Below, in pieces: positions 19,553-28,244 of a stretch of DNA of 53,310 bases. Numbering within the stretch: position 1 is the stretch's first letter; the number at the start of each line of letters is the position of its first letter. The stretch covers positions 1 to 53,310 of the forward strand of contig JAATFV010000027.1 of the NCBI GenBank assembly GCA_015655015.1, in the 5' to 3' direction. Made by a program: the position numbers and the translations under genes. This DNA comes from Chitinophagales bacterium (GTDB lineage Bacteria > Bacteroidota > Bacteroidia > Chitinophagales > Chitinophagaceae). The notes below the pieces were generated by a model. It was not told the origin of the DNA. It saw only the letters and a program-made list of their open reading frames with translations, and did no database searches.

Positions 19553-20602
19553 TCATCGCATTTCCAGCGCCGCCATCGCATTCTCTTTGTCCCGGGCCAG
19601 CTGCTCTTTCAGCGCGTCCAGACCGGCAAATTTTTGCTCCTCCCGCAGGTGTTTTTTTACGAATACACGAAGAGTACGGCCATACAGATCTTCATTCAGG
19701 TCAAATATATTAACCTCGATCGTTCGCCCGGCGCCGTTCACGGTAGGGCGCATGCCGATATTCATCATTCCTTTCCAACGGGCGGTACCTGCTGAATGTA
19801 AAGAAGTTTCAAAGGAAACCGGTTCCTCTTCCTGTACTGTTTGCTTTTCATCTTCCTTCGCCTTTTCCTTTGCATCCTCCCCGGCAAAACTGTTCTCGTC
19901 GGGAGCGATCTCCACTTCTACCGCATACACCCCATCTCCCGGGATCAGCTTCTCCGGATCGGCAACCTGGAGATTGGCTGTCGGATAACCGATCGTCCGG
20001 CCCAGTTTCCTGCCTTCCATTACCCGACCTGAAAAAAAGAAGTCGTAACCCAGCAGTTGATTGGCCGTTGTTATATCAGCCTTCCCGATAGCTTCCCGGA
20101 TGCGGGTCGAGCTGACGGAAACGGCGTCTAACAAATGCACCGGGATCTCCTGAAGGAGAAATCCCTCCTGTTTGCTGAATTCTTCCAGCAGGTGATAATC
20201 TCCCAGACGGCCCTTGCCGAACCGGTGGTCATAACCGATAATGATCGTATGAGGATGGAATTTTTCCAGCAGGAACTCTTTTATATATTGCTCGGCGGTG
20301 AGTTGCGAGAAAGCTTCTGTAAAAGGTACGATCACCAAATAGTCCACCTTTTTCCAGGCCAGCAGTTCGATCTTTTCATCGAGGGTATCGATCAGCCGGA
20401 TGGGGGCAGCCGCGCCATTTACTACCTTCCGGGGATGGGGGTGGAAGGTGATGATCACCGTCTCCCCATCAATCCGGGCTGCCTCCTGTTGTAACTGCTC
20501 CAGGATCTGTTGATGGCCGGTATGCACTCCGTCAAAAGTTCCTATTGTAATAACGGCACGGCGAAAATCAGGTAGCTGGTCTGTATTTCGGTATATACGC
20601 AT
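19553..20602 (-). CDS. ribF: Bifunctional riboflavin kinase/FAD synthetase
   Basis: 349 residues. It makes FMN from riboflavin and FAD from FMN. The N-terminal nucleotidyltransferase domain has GTFDGVHTGHQQIL (about 21-34), ITFHPHPRKV and the ISSTR-type motif VSSTRIREAI. The C-terminal kinase domain begins GRVMEGRKLGRTIGYPTANL near 192. Between the VYAVEVEI strand and ARWKGMMNIGMRPT lies a charged insertion at residues about 235-273, rich in Glu and Lys, which is absent from usual RibF proteins (about 305-315 residues) and accounts for the extra length. Catalytic motifs are intact, so the enzyme should be active. Confidence 0.95.
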   Translation of the reverse strand: MRIYRNTDQLPDFRRAVITIGTFDGVHTGHQQILEQLQQEAARIDGETVIITFHPHPRKVVNGAAAPIRLIDTLDEKIELLAWKKVDYLVIVPFTEAFSQLTAEQYIKEFLLEKFHPHTIIIGYDHRFGKGRLGDYHLLEEFSKQEGFLLQEIPVHLLDAVSVSSTRIREAIGKADITTANQLLGYDFFFSGRVMEGRKLGRTIGYPTANLQVADPEKLIPGDGVYAVEVEIAPDENSFAGEDAKEKAKEDEKQTVQEEEPVSFETSLHSAGTARWKGMMNIGMRPTVNGAGRTIEVNIFDLNEDLYGRTLRVFVKKHLREEQKFAGLDALKEQLARDKENAMAALEMR

Positions 20603-20761
20603 GGTGAAAAAGGGCCTTGAAGGCCCGGAATTTGATTGATCGGTGCAAAACTAACTGATTAATAGATAATCATATCAAATGGAGCATTTTAACTTACGAA
20701 ACGCAAATTTTTAGGTTACTAAATGTACGTTTTTGTACGGCAAAGTTTACCTTCGCGCCCT

Positions 20762-21988
20762 ATGTCACTTTACGCTCAACGGGGGGTCTCCGCCCAGAAA
20801 GAAGATGTTCATAAGGCAACGGAAAAATTGGACAAAGGACTTTATCCCAATGCCTTCTGCAAGATTTATCCCGATTACCTGGGAGGCGACCCTGCCTGGG
20901 TCAACCTTATGCATGCGGATGGGGCCGGCACCAAGAGCATCCTGGCCTATCTGTACTGGAAGGATACAGGGGACATTGCTGTCTGGAAGGGCATTGCCAA
21001 AGATGCTGTCGCCATGAACCTGGACGACCTGCTTTGCGTGGGTATTTATGACAACCTCCTGTTTTCCTCCACAATCGACCGTAATAAAAGGAATATTCCC
21101 GGAGACATCCTGGAAACGATCATCAATGGCTCCCAGGAATTTTTTGATGAATTGAAGGCATTCGGGGTCAATATTCAATACCTGGGGGGAGAGACGGCCG
21201 ATGTAGGAGATGTAGTCAGGACGATCGCCGTCAATGGCACCATGACTGCCCGGTGGCCAAAGGACAGGCTCGTTACCAACGATAAGATCCAGGCCGGCGA
21301 TGTGATCGTTGGATTTTCCAGCTCCGGGCAGGCGACCTATGAGACGATGTACAATAGCGGCATCGGCAGCAACGGTCTCACCAGCGCCCGCCATGATGTA
21401 TTGCACAAGACTTATGGCGCCCGCTTTCATGAATCTTATGATACCAGTCTTGATGACCAGGTAGTTTATATCGGACCGCACCGGATGACCGACATAGTAG
21501 AGATACCCGCCTCCCAATTCCAGGCAGGCCATCCTGCCGGTTCGGCTCCGTCCGGAACCTCCGGGCCGGTCACGATGGATATCGGACAGCTGCTGCTTAG
21601 CCCTACGCGTACGTATGCGCCGTTATTGAAAAAGCTGCTGACCGAACAGTTCGATCAGATCCACGGACTTATTCATTGCAGCGGCGGTGGTCAGACCAAA
21701 TGCATGAAATACCTGCCAGGCAATTTCAAAGTTATAAAGGACAATCTCTTCGAGGCTCCCCTTATTTTCCAGCTCATCCGGCAGGCTTCCGGCTCTGATA
21801 ACCGGGAGATGTACCAGGTTTTCAATATGGGCCACCGGCTGGAGATCTTCACCAATGAAGCGGCTGCCGGAGATATGATCCGGGCAGGTCAGCAGTTCGG
21901 GATCGAAGCGAAGATCGTCGGCCGTGTCGAAGCTGCCAGAGAGAAAAGCCTTTTGCTGAAAGTAGGAGAAGAGGAGATCGTTTATTGA
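20762..21988 (+). CDS. purM: Phosphoribosylformylglycinamidine cyclo-ligase (AIR synthase), Bacteroidota type
   Basis: About 408 residues from ATG 20762 (MSLYAQRGVSAQKEDV). PurM closes the imidazole ring in purine synthesis using ATP. The PurM/ThiL/HypE-type ATP-binding fold is visible: DGAGTKSILAY, the DAVAMNLDDLLCVG block, GGETADVGDVV and a late CSGGGQTKCMKY motif. The form is longer than the ~345-residue E. coli enzyme. A Gly/Ser/Pro-rich loop (AGHPAGSAPSGTSGP) near 260-275 looks like a local insertion. The earlier in-frame ATG at 20723 lies upstream of a TACCTTCG promoter-like element and is unlikely. The 3' end overlaps the convergent M56-amidase gene by 7 bp. Confidence 0.92.
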   Translation: MSLYAQRGVSAQKEDVHKATEKLDKGLYPNAFCKIYPDYLGGDPAWVNLMHADGAGTKSILAYLYWKDTGDIAVWKGIAKDAVAMNLDDLLCVGIYDNLLFSSTIDRNKRNIPGDILETIINGSQEFFDELKAFGVNIQYLGGETADVGDVVRTIAVNGTMTARWPKDRLVTNDKIQAGDVIVGFSSSGQATYETMYNSGIGSNGLTSARHDVLHKTYGARFHESYDTSLDDQVVYIGPHRMTDIVEIPASQFQAGHPAGSAPSGTSGPVTMDIGQLLLSPTRTYAPLLKKLLTEQFDQIHGLIHCSGGGQTKCMKYLPGNFKVIKDNLFEAPLIFQLIRQASGSDNREMYQVFNMGHRLEIFTNEAAAGDMIRAGQQFGIEAKIVGRVEAAREKSLLLKVGEEEIVY

Positions 21989-23502
21989 TCTCCATAATTC
22001 ACGATCCCCTGTAAAATATTCCTGGCGATTATTTCCTGGTTCTCCTCACGGGAAATGAATGTCCGGTCTTTCGGATTGCTGAGGTATCCGCATTCTATCA
22101 GAACAGCGGGCATCCTGGCGGTCCGTAACACATAAATTTCTGTCGTCCGGATCAACTGTGTGCAGCTTGGATATACGTCCTTCATAACATCGACCATCGC
22201 TGATCCCAGCAGCGAACTCTTCCGGAATTGGACGTTTTGTTGTGAAAGATATACCTGGAATCCCCGGGCTGTATCGCTGGCATCGTCGTTATTGATATGA
22301 AGCGAGATAAAGAGATCAGCATGATGCTCATCTGCAAAGCTGGTTCGATAGCGCAGCCCCTCTTCTTTCGTGGATTTACCGCCGGGCATGATGTCCTCAT
22401 CGCGGGTCAGCAATACATTCACATTATAGGCAGCGCTGAGCTGCCTGATCTTTTTGGCTATCGCCAGCGTCAGATCTTTTTCCTGAATGTCATTGATGAC
22501 GGCCCCCGGATCGAAACCTCCATGTCCCGCATCGATGACTACCGTCAGCGTTTTGGATGGAGGCCGGATACCGTAATTATTGTCTTTTCTCAACCGGATG
22601 GCGAAGGCGCAGAACAATAGAAATAACAGAGGGAGGACCATGATCCGGCTTAAGTGGCCGGGCCGGTTGTTTTTTAATTGAGTGAGCATAGTAATACGTC
22701 GTTTTAAATGGTTATGGAAAAAAGAATTCACAAGGGAAGAATGGTGATTTCCGATGGACTGCCAGACCAGTAATTCCGCATATTCATACCGGTCGTGATG
22801 GGATACGGCGTACCGGTCGGCCAGGAATTCATGTGTGGCTTTTATCTCCTTAAGAATGAGATGGAAAAAGGGATTCCACCAGCAGATCATGCGAAGGACC
22901 GCCAGGTACAGGATGTCGAGGGTGTGCCCCTGTCTCACATGATATATTTCATGTCGGAATACCTGTTTGCCCCGGATGCTGTCCCTGTCCAGCCTGTCGT
23001 CCCAGAAGATCTTTTGGAGAAAGGAAAAAGGGGTTCCCGGTTCGGCGGTCTGATAGACCAGTATCCCTTCTACTTTTTCATGGGGGTATAACCGTGATAT
23101 TCTCCGGATATAACAGAACGACCGGATCAGGCCCCCTAAGAGCAGGGCCGTTATCCCCAGATAGATCCCATAGGCGAGGGCGGGGCCATTGAGAAATTCC
23201 TGCCAGGTGTGTGGTGAAGTATTCCGGATCACAGACTCGTTCCAATGGCCGGCGGTCATTTCATGTAACAGCCGGAAACGTGGAGAATGTTGTTCCCAGG
23301 CAGACAGGCTCCGGATATGAAAATTGATCAGGGGCAGTATCAGGGAGATTGCCGGAATCCCCAACAGGTAATAGCGGGTGTACTGATGGAATGGTCTGTT
23401 CCGGAGCCAGCACCAATAGTAGCCATAGAGCAGGCCGGAAATTAATAATGTTTTGCCCAGGTACGGAAGAAGGTTGTCGGGGGAGAGAAAGAGAATATTC
23501 AT
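21982..23502 (-). CDS. BlaR1-like M56 peptidase fused to N-acetylmuramoyl-L-alanine amidase
   Basis: 506 residues with two enzymatic parts. Residues 1-300 are an M56 (BlaR1/MecR1) membrane peptidase: helices at about 13-30, 44-60, 105-130 and 287-302, zinc motif HEIYH at 184-188 and the third ligand region HEFLADRYA (E225). Residues about 318-505 are an Amidase_3 domain with the zinc and catalytic residues in place: DAGHGG (H327), E341 in QEKDLTL, SLHINND (H402) and LIECGY (E470). The amidase lies after the last helix, so it should be periplasmic, where it would cut the peptide stem from murein. In BlaR1 that position holds a beta-lactam sensor. The start overlaps the blaI stop by 4 bp. The protein may sense or act on cell-wall damage; that is inference. 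Confidence 0.88.
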   Translation of the reverse strand: MNILFLSPDNLLPYLGKTLLISGLLYGYYWCWLRNRPFHQYTRYYLLGIPAISLILPLINFHIRSLSAWEQHSPRFRLLHEMTAGHWNESVIRNTSPHTWQEFLNGPALAYGIYLGITALLLGGLIRSFCYIRRISRLYPHEKVEGILVYQTAEPGTPFSFLQKIFWDDRLDRDSIRGKQVFRHEIYHVRQGHTLDILYLAVLRMICWWNPFFHLILKEIKATHEFLADRYAVSHHDRYEYAELLVWQSIGNHHSSLVNSFFHNHLKRRITMLTQLKNNRPGHLSRIMVLPLLFLLFCAFAIRLRKDNNYGIRPPSKTLTVVIDAGHGGFDPGAVINDIQEKDLTLAIAKKIRQLSAAYNVNVLLTRDEDIMPGGKSTKEEGLRYRTSFADEHHADLFISLHINNDDASDTARGFQVYLSQQNVQFRKSSLLGSAMVDVMKDVYPSCTQLIRTTEIYVLRTARMPAVLIECGYLSNPKDRTFISREENQEIIARNILQGIVNYGDQ

Positions 23503-23879
23503 GGCTGGGAGTTTTTGGATGACCGGATCTGTTGTAATAGATCTTCCAGCTCCTGCAGGCTCAGCTTATTATCACTGACGAACTGGGATATCAGCCTGGC
23601 AGGCGACCCTTCGAAATAACCTTTTATCAGCTGGTTGGCGCTCTTTTTACCATATTCTGCTTTGCTGATGCGCGGCTGATAGCAGTTATTCCGGCCCTGC
23701 ACCTCGTATTCTACATACCCCTTTTCCACCAGTATCTTTAAAAGAGTAGCAATGGTATTGGAATGCGGCTTGGGTTCAGGAGTCTGGTCGATAATATCTT
23801 TCAGAAATCCTTTACCCAGTTTCCAGAGTACCAGCATCACCTGTTCCTCTGCTTTTGTAAGCGGCTTGTGTATGCTCAT
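23499..23879 (-). CDS. BlaI/MecI-family transcriptional repressor
   Basis: 126 residues. Winged-helix DNA-binding domain with the family hallmarks KAEEQVMLVLWKLGKGFLKDI and PHSNTIATLLKILVEKGYV, then a C-terminal dimer region with the Asn/Tyr-rich YQPRISKAEY. Family members repress their own operon and are inactivated by proteolysis by the partner M56 peptidase. That partner follows immediately with a 4-bp overlap. Two palindromic operator candidates lie 8 and 40 bp upstream of the start codon, which predicts autorepression. What it controls beyond the operon is unknown. Confidence 0.92.
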   Translation of the reverse strand: MSIHKPLTKAEEQVMLVLWKLGKGFLKDIIDQTPEPKPHSNTIATLLKILVEKGYVEYEVQGRNNCYQPRISKAEYGKKSANQLIKGYFEGSPARLISQFVSDNKLSLQELEDLLQQIRSSKNSQP

Positions 23880-23886
23880 AATATTG

Positions 23887-23910
23887 GTATAACTATTTTC
23901 TTAGTTATAC
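23887..23910. promoter_or_regulatory. Candidate BlaI operator 1
   Basis: Perfect inverted repeat GTATAACTA-N6-TAGTTATAC immediately upstream of the blaI start (23879). A second copy of the same motif lies 31-32 bp further upstream. Confidence 0.65.
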
Positions 23911-23918
23911 TGCTAATT

Positions 23919-23940
23919 TATAACTAATTTTTTAGTTGTA
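23919..23940. promoter_or_regulatory. Candidate BlaI operator 2
   Basis: Inverted repeat TATAACTA-N6-TAGTTGTA, one mismatch between arms and the same 6-bp spacer as operator 1. The pair would cover the blaI promoter. Confidence 0.6.
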
Positions 23941-24176
23941 TTACTTTTTTTATCTTTTTTTTAAAAGAAAAAACGACTTTTTTGGGGGGAGCCCAAACAA
24001 ATTCTTTTCACAAATGTTAATAAATTGCCAAAGTCAATGTCTGCACATCATCTGCATCGGGTATAATTGCATTGCAAAGGGGCATAACAGTTATCTTCGC
24101 GTCTTAAAAGCTTAAAAATTGGGTTAAAAGTTTTCAATTTTAATCCACAACATTATGAATTTCCAACTTCCATGAC

Positions 24177-24184
24177 TACTTTTG
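24177..24184 (+). promoter_or_regulatory. Candidate -7 element for rpoD
   Basis: TACTTTTG matches TAnnTTTG, about 150 bp upstream of the rpoD ATG, implying a long leader. The rest of the 23941-24334 gap is AT-rich and contains no gene I can support. I did not find a convincing -33 TTG at the right spacing. Confidence 0.35.
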
Positions 24185-24334
24185 CAGACGGTTCTGGACG
24201 GATTGACAATTAAATTTCAAACATCTTTTTGTTTATAACATTCTTTTTGCATCTTTCCGTGAACTCTCTCTGCCTAGTTATTGTTAATTGATTATGTACC
24301 CGACAATCATTTTGTCACCTTTTTATTATTAGAT

Positions 24335-25192
24335 ATGAGGCAACTCAAAATTGCTACACAGATTACGAACCGTGACTCCCAGGCGGTTGAGAAGTACTTG
24401 CAGGAAATCTCCAAGATTCCCATGATCACTCCTGAAGAGGAAACGGTCCTGGCTCAGCGGATAAAGATGGGCGACCAGAAGGCATTGGACAAGCTGGTTC
24501 AGGCTAACTTACGTTTTGTGGTCTCCGTAGCAAAGCAGTATCAGCACCAGGGGTTGTCGCTGAGTGATTTGATCAACGAGGGCAACCTCGGCTTAATTAA
24601 AGCGGCACAACGCTTTGATGAGACCAAAGGTTTCAAGTTTATCTCATACGCCGTATGGTGGATCCGCCAGTCCATCCTGCAAGCGTTGGCAGAGCAGGGC
24701 AGATTAGTCCGCCTGCCTCAAAACAAAATTGGCACCTACAACAAGGCTAACAAGGCCTACATGGCTTTCGAGCAGGAACATGAAAGAGAGCCCAGTACGG
24801 AAGAGTTAGCTGAATTATTGGAAATGAGCGAGACGGAAATCAACAACATTTTCCAAAGTAATACCCGTCACAGTTCACTCGACGCCCCGGTACACGAGGC
24901 TGAAGACGTGGCCATGGGAGATTTATTGGAAGGTGGTGATGAGACAGATGATGACGTGATGAAGGATTCACTGCGTGCGGAGATCCGCAGGGTACTGAAA
25001 TCACTCAGTCCCCGCGAAGCGGAGATCGTAAATGCTTATTTCGGCCTGGATGGCGAAAATGGGGTTACCATTGAGCAGATAGGTCAGAAATACGATCTGA
25101 CGAAGGAACGTATCCGTCAGATCAAGGAAAGGGCTATTAAGCGTTTGCAGAAAGCCCGTTACAGCAATGCTTTGAAAGCATACCTGGGATAA
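24335..25192 (+). CDS. rpoD: Primary RNA polymerase sigma factor (RpoD/SigA type)
   Basis: 285 residues from ATG 24335 (MRQLKIATQITNRDSQAVEKYLQ); the in-frame upstream extension to 24281 is not family-like. Region 1.2 is QAVEKYLQEISKIPMIT and region 2 is NLRFVVSVAKQYQHQGLSLSDLI through YAVWWIRQSILQAL. Region 3 follows, and region 4 has the helix-turn-helix TIEQIGQKYDLTKERIRQIKE. Region 1.1 is missing, as usual in Bacteroidota primary sigma factors, which recognise TTTG/TAnnTTTG promoters. A strong hairpin terminator follows. Confidence 0.95.
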   Translation: MRQLKIATQITNRDSQAVEKYLQEISKIPMITPEEETVLAQRIKMGDQKALDKLVQANLRFVVSVAKQYQHQGLSLSDLINEGNLGLIKAAQRFDETKGFKFISYAVWWIRQSILQALAEQGRLVRLPQNKIGTYNKANKAYMAFEQEHEREPSTEELAELLEMSETEINNIFQSNTRHSSLDAPVHEAEDVAMGDLLEGGDETDDDVMKDSLRAEIRRVLKSLSPREAEIVNAYFGLDGENGVTIEQIGQKYDLTKERIRQIKERAIKRLQKARYSNALKAYLG

Positions 25193-25225
25193 TCCCTTGC
25201 ATTATATTCATACTGTATTTTCTAT

Positions 25226-25267
25226 CCAATAAGAAACCCGGCATATAAACGCCGGGTTTCTTATTGG
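25226..25267 (+). terminator. Long hairpin terminator after rpoD
   Basis: Perfect inverted repeat with 17-bp arms (CCAATAAGAAACCCGGC and its complement) and an 8-base loop. The T-rich part lies inside the right arm rather than after it. Confidence 0.8.
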
Positions 25268-25414
25268 GGGACATTGCGGGCCTTTTCAGCCGGGATGCCC
25301 GTCCTGTTCTTCATCTCTTTAACATCTTATTCACACCCTATCAAACTGGTCGTATAAACGACATTCTCTTTGCTGATTAAGCTTTACATTTGTTCTCTTT
25401 AAATTTTTGATAGC

Positions 25415-26362
25415 ATGGAGCCAATCGTCAGTGAAAAAGTGCATTGTTTAATCATAGGTTCGGGTCCCGCAGGATATACGGCTGCTGTATATGCTGCCCG
25501 CGCTAATATGAAGCCGGTCCTTTATCAGGGGATTCAGCCGGGCGGCCAATTGACCATCACTACTGAGGTAGAGAATTATCCCGGGTATCCCGATGGGGTT
25601 CAGGGCCCTGAAATGATGGTTCATTTTGAAAAGCAGGCTACCCGTATGGGAGCGGATATCCGCTATGGATTGGCCACTAAAGTGGATTTTTCCACCCGTC
25701 CGTTGAAAGTCTGGATCGATGACGAAAAATTGATCGAAGCCGATGCGGTCATTATCGCCACCGGCGCCACTGCCAAATGGCTGGGCCTGGAGAGCGAACA
25801 ACGGCTGAATGGCTACGGGGTCAGCGCCTGTGCGGTATGTGACGGGTTTTTCTTCCGGGGTAAGGAAGTGGCCATTATCGGGGCCGGAGATACGGCAGCC
25901 GAAGAGGCCCTGTACCTTTCCAAATTGACATCTACCGTACATATGCTGGTACGTCGTGATAAAATGAGGGCATCCCGCGTCATGCAGGAAAGGGTCCAGC
26001 AGACCCCCAATATCAAAATATATTGGAACAGCGAGGCGGATGAAGTCCTGGGTGAGAGCAGGGTAGAGGGCCTCCGGATCCATAATACGAAGTCCGGAGA
26101 GAAGACTACGGTCCCTCTCAGCGGCTTTTTCGTGGCGATCGGCCATCAACCTAACTCAGATATCTTTAAAGAATGGCTGGATCTGGACGAGGCTGGTTAT
26201 ATCAAGACGGTTCCGGGTACTTCAAAGACGAATATTGAAGGCGTATTTGCAGCCGGTGACGTACAGGATAAGATCTACAGGCAGGCCGTAACGGCAGCCG
26301 GCAGCGGTTGTATGGCAGCCCTGGACGCTGAAAGATATCTGTCCGCCAAAGGCCTGGCCTAA
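25415..26362 (+). CDS. trxB: Thioredoxin-disulfide reductase
   Basis: 315 residues, normal length. FAD motif GSGPAGYTAAVYAARA near the start; redox-active CAVCDG at about 143-148; NADPH motif GAGDTAAEEALYL directly after; C-terminal FAD block EGVFAAGDVQDKIYRQAVTAAGSGCMAA. The enzyme uses NADPH to reduce thioredoxin in the cytoplasm. It is followed 20 bp later by folB on the same strand. Confidence 0.97.
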   Translation: MEPIVSEKVHCLIIGSGPAGYTAAVYAARANMKPVLYQGIQPGGQLTITTEVENYPGYPDGVQGPEMMVHFEKQATRMGADIRYGLATKVDFSTRPLKVWIDDEKLIEADAVIIATGATAKWLGLESEQRLNGYGVSACAVCDGFFFRGKEVAIIGAGDTAAEEALYLSKLTSTVHMLVRRDKMRASRVMQERVQQTPNIKIYWNSEADEVLGESRVEGLRIHNTKSGEKTTVPLSGFFVAIGHQPNSDIFKEWLDLDEAGYIKTVPGTSKTNIEGVFAAGDVQDKIYRQAVTAAGSGCMAALDAERYLSAKGLA

Positions 26363-26381
26363 GGCAGTTTAAACTATTACC

Positions 26382-26741
26382 ATGGTCACCGTTCAATTAC
26401 ACAATCTGATCTTTTCGGGGCATCACGGCGCTATCAAAGAAGAATTGACGACGGGGAATACTTTCGAAGTGCACCTGGACGTAATGTATGACGAAAAGGA
26501 TCGCCCTTTCGAAAGCCTTGAAACGATCGTTAATTATGTGAATTTGTTTTCCATTATCAAACAAAGGATGCACCAGCCGTCCCCGTTACTGGAGAAAATA
26601 GCAGACGAGATCATCCGGAAGATCAAAGAAGTTTATCCCTTTATCCGGGAAATGACCCTCTCCATCTATAAATTGCAGGCGCCCATCGGCAATTTTCAAG
26701 GTAAGGCCGGGATTTCGCTGAACAGGAAATTTGAAGACTGA
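26382..26741 (+). CDS. folB: Dihydroneopterin aldolase
   Basis: 119 residues. FolB converts 7,8-dihydroneopterin to 6-hydroxymethyl-dihydropterin in folate synthesis. Visible signatures are the N-terminal LHNLIFSGHHGAIKEEL, the ETIVNYVNLFSIIK block, and the conserved PLLEKIADEI with a late KLQAPIG strand. It follows trxB by 20 bp, possibly co-transcribed, and is convergent with the MATE gene. Confidence 0.93.
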   Translation: MVTVQLHNLIFSGHHGAIKEELTTGNTFEVHLDVMYDEKDRPFESLETIVNYVNLFSIIKQRMHQPSPLLEKIADEIIRKIKEVYPFIREMTLSIYKLQAPIGNFQGKAGISLNRKFED

Positions 26742-26778
26742 CCGGGGCTTTCAGCCGCCGGGCTCCGATCGCCCGGCG

Positions 26779-28143
26779 TTAGATCTTTTTCCCCTTCCAT
26801 CGCCCGCTCCGGATATACAGGAAGGAGAAGATGAAAGTGGAACACCAGTACACCCACTCGGACATCCATCCATAAAGAATGGGCAGTTCCCGGAGTTCCA
26901 GCACAATGTAGCTGTAACAGCAATAAAAGACCATCGTGATCAATTCTATAGCCAGGTTGATCCGGGTATTGCCCGTACCTGTAACGGCATTTAGCCAGAT
27001 CGTGGCAAAGGACATCATGATCAGGGCTGAAGAGATTACCCGGATAACGGGAATAGCCGCATTGGTAAAGGCCGCATCCTGCCCATATACTGAGAGGAAG
27101 GCCTGCGGGAACAAATTCAGCAGGATGGCGACAATCGTTGCAAACCCCAGACTCAGCTTCAGGATCTTATAGATCAGCTCCATCACCCTGTCTTCCATAC
27201 CCTGGCCGATAATATTGCTCACCATAGCATTGGTCGTGGAGGCAAAAGCCCAGGTGAAGACCCCGAACAGCCCGAAAATATTACGCATGGTGTTACTGAT
27301 CGCCAGGGCCTGCCGGCCATGATGCTCCACCAGGATATAAAAAAATACCCAGCTAAGGATGGCAATGGTATATTGAAAGATCAGGGGGGATGATTGAGCC
27401 AGGATGAGCCGGACAGCTTTCGCGTCGAACTCCCAATGCGTATATAATTGCAGATCCTTGCTGACGCCCCTGGCGTTGATCACCATAAAGACCACCCCCA
27501 TGCCCGCTGCTTCGGCGACGATCGAGGCGATGGCTGCTCCATTGAATCCCAGGGCGGGCAGGCCAAAATGGCCGAAGATCAGTCCATAATCCAGGAATAT
27601 ATTCACCACTGTTTCCGCCAGCGTCCCATAGACGAGGAGCTTACTTTGATTGGTCCCTACCAGCAGAGCATTGCGCATCTGGTAGATATACAGGAAGGGG
27701 AGTCCCCAGATACGGATCCGAAGGAACTGCATGGCTTGCTCCCGGAGCGGTTGTGATTTCAGGGAAAAAGACAGCAGGGCAGGAGCGACGAAATAAGTCA
27801 GCAGGATACCTGTAACCGCCAGACCCAGCGCAATGATCATCCCCTGGGAAAAAAGCCTGCCGATCTCTCCGATCCTTCCTTCTCCCGCCCTGCGGGCGAT
27901 CAATGCCTGGAGCCCGTTATTAAGGCCCTGTCCGACAACAGCAAAAAGAAGATAATAGACGCCCGTGATACCTGCGGTCGAAAGGGCTCCGGCATCTTTA
28001 TCCAGATGTCCCAGGAAAATATTATTGGTAATAAAATTGATCTGGGGGACCAGTATGGCAAGGCTGATCGGCAGCGCCATGCGCAGTATGCTCCGGTTGC
28101 TGATCGTTACTTTATAGGTCTTCGTATTTTCGGTGGCCGGCAT
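26779..28143 (-). CDS. MATE-family multidrug/Na+ or H+ antiporter
   Basis: About 454 residues from ATG 28143 (MPATENTKTYKV); a TTG at 28161 would add six residues. Twelve membrane helices are expected. Typical MATE features are the N-terminal ILRMALPISLAILVPQINFITNNIFLG block and the repeat of the fold around the middle (ALPALGFNGAAIASIVAEAAG). These transporters expel cationic drugs or toxins across the inner membrane; the substrate cannot be read from the sequence. It is divergent from DUF3822, with an inverted repeat in the shared 101-bp gap. Confidence 0.9.
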   Translation of the reverse strand: MPATENTKTYKVTISNRSILRMALPISLAILVPQINFITNNIFLGHLDKDAGALSTAGITGVYYLLFAVVGQGLNNGLQALIARRAGEGRIGEIGRLFSQGMIIALGLAVTGILLTYFVAPALLSFSLKSQPLREQAMQFLRIRIWGLPFLYIYQMRNALLVGTNQSKLLVYGTLAETVVNIFLDYGLIFGHFGLPALGFNGAAIASIVAEAAGMGVVFMVINARGVSKDLQLYTHWEFDAKAVRLILAQSSPLIFQYTIAILSWVFFYILVEHHGRQALAISNTMRNIFGLFGVFTWAFASTTNAMVSNIIGQGMEDRVMELIYKILKLSLGFATIVAILLNLFPQAFLSVYGQDAAFTNAAIPVIRVISSALIMMSFATIWLNAVTGTGNTRINLAIELITMVFYCCYSYIVLELRELPILYGWMSEWVYWCSTFIFSFLYIRSGRWKGKKI

Positions 28144-28191
28144 TTTTGAAAAAGAGGGCAAGATACACGGTTTCAGGTTCCTGGTTTCGGA

Positions 28192-28214
28192 TTTCTGGTT
28201 ATTGAAACCAGAAA
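28192..28214. other. Inverted repeat in the MATE/DUF3822 divergent gap
   Basis: TTTCTGGTT-N5-AACCAGAAA, a perfect 9-bp inverted repeat. It could be an operator or a hairpin. No regulator gene lies next to it. Confidence 0.4.
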
Positions 28215-28244
28215 CTTTTAAGTATTATTGCACAACCGACAAAT

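Noticed and set aside
23941..24334. Small RNA or gene in the blaI-rpoD gap
   Set aside because: AT-rich with no open frame, hairpin-plus-T-run or tRNA-like structure I could support.
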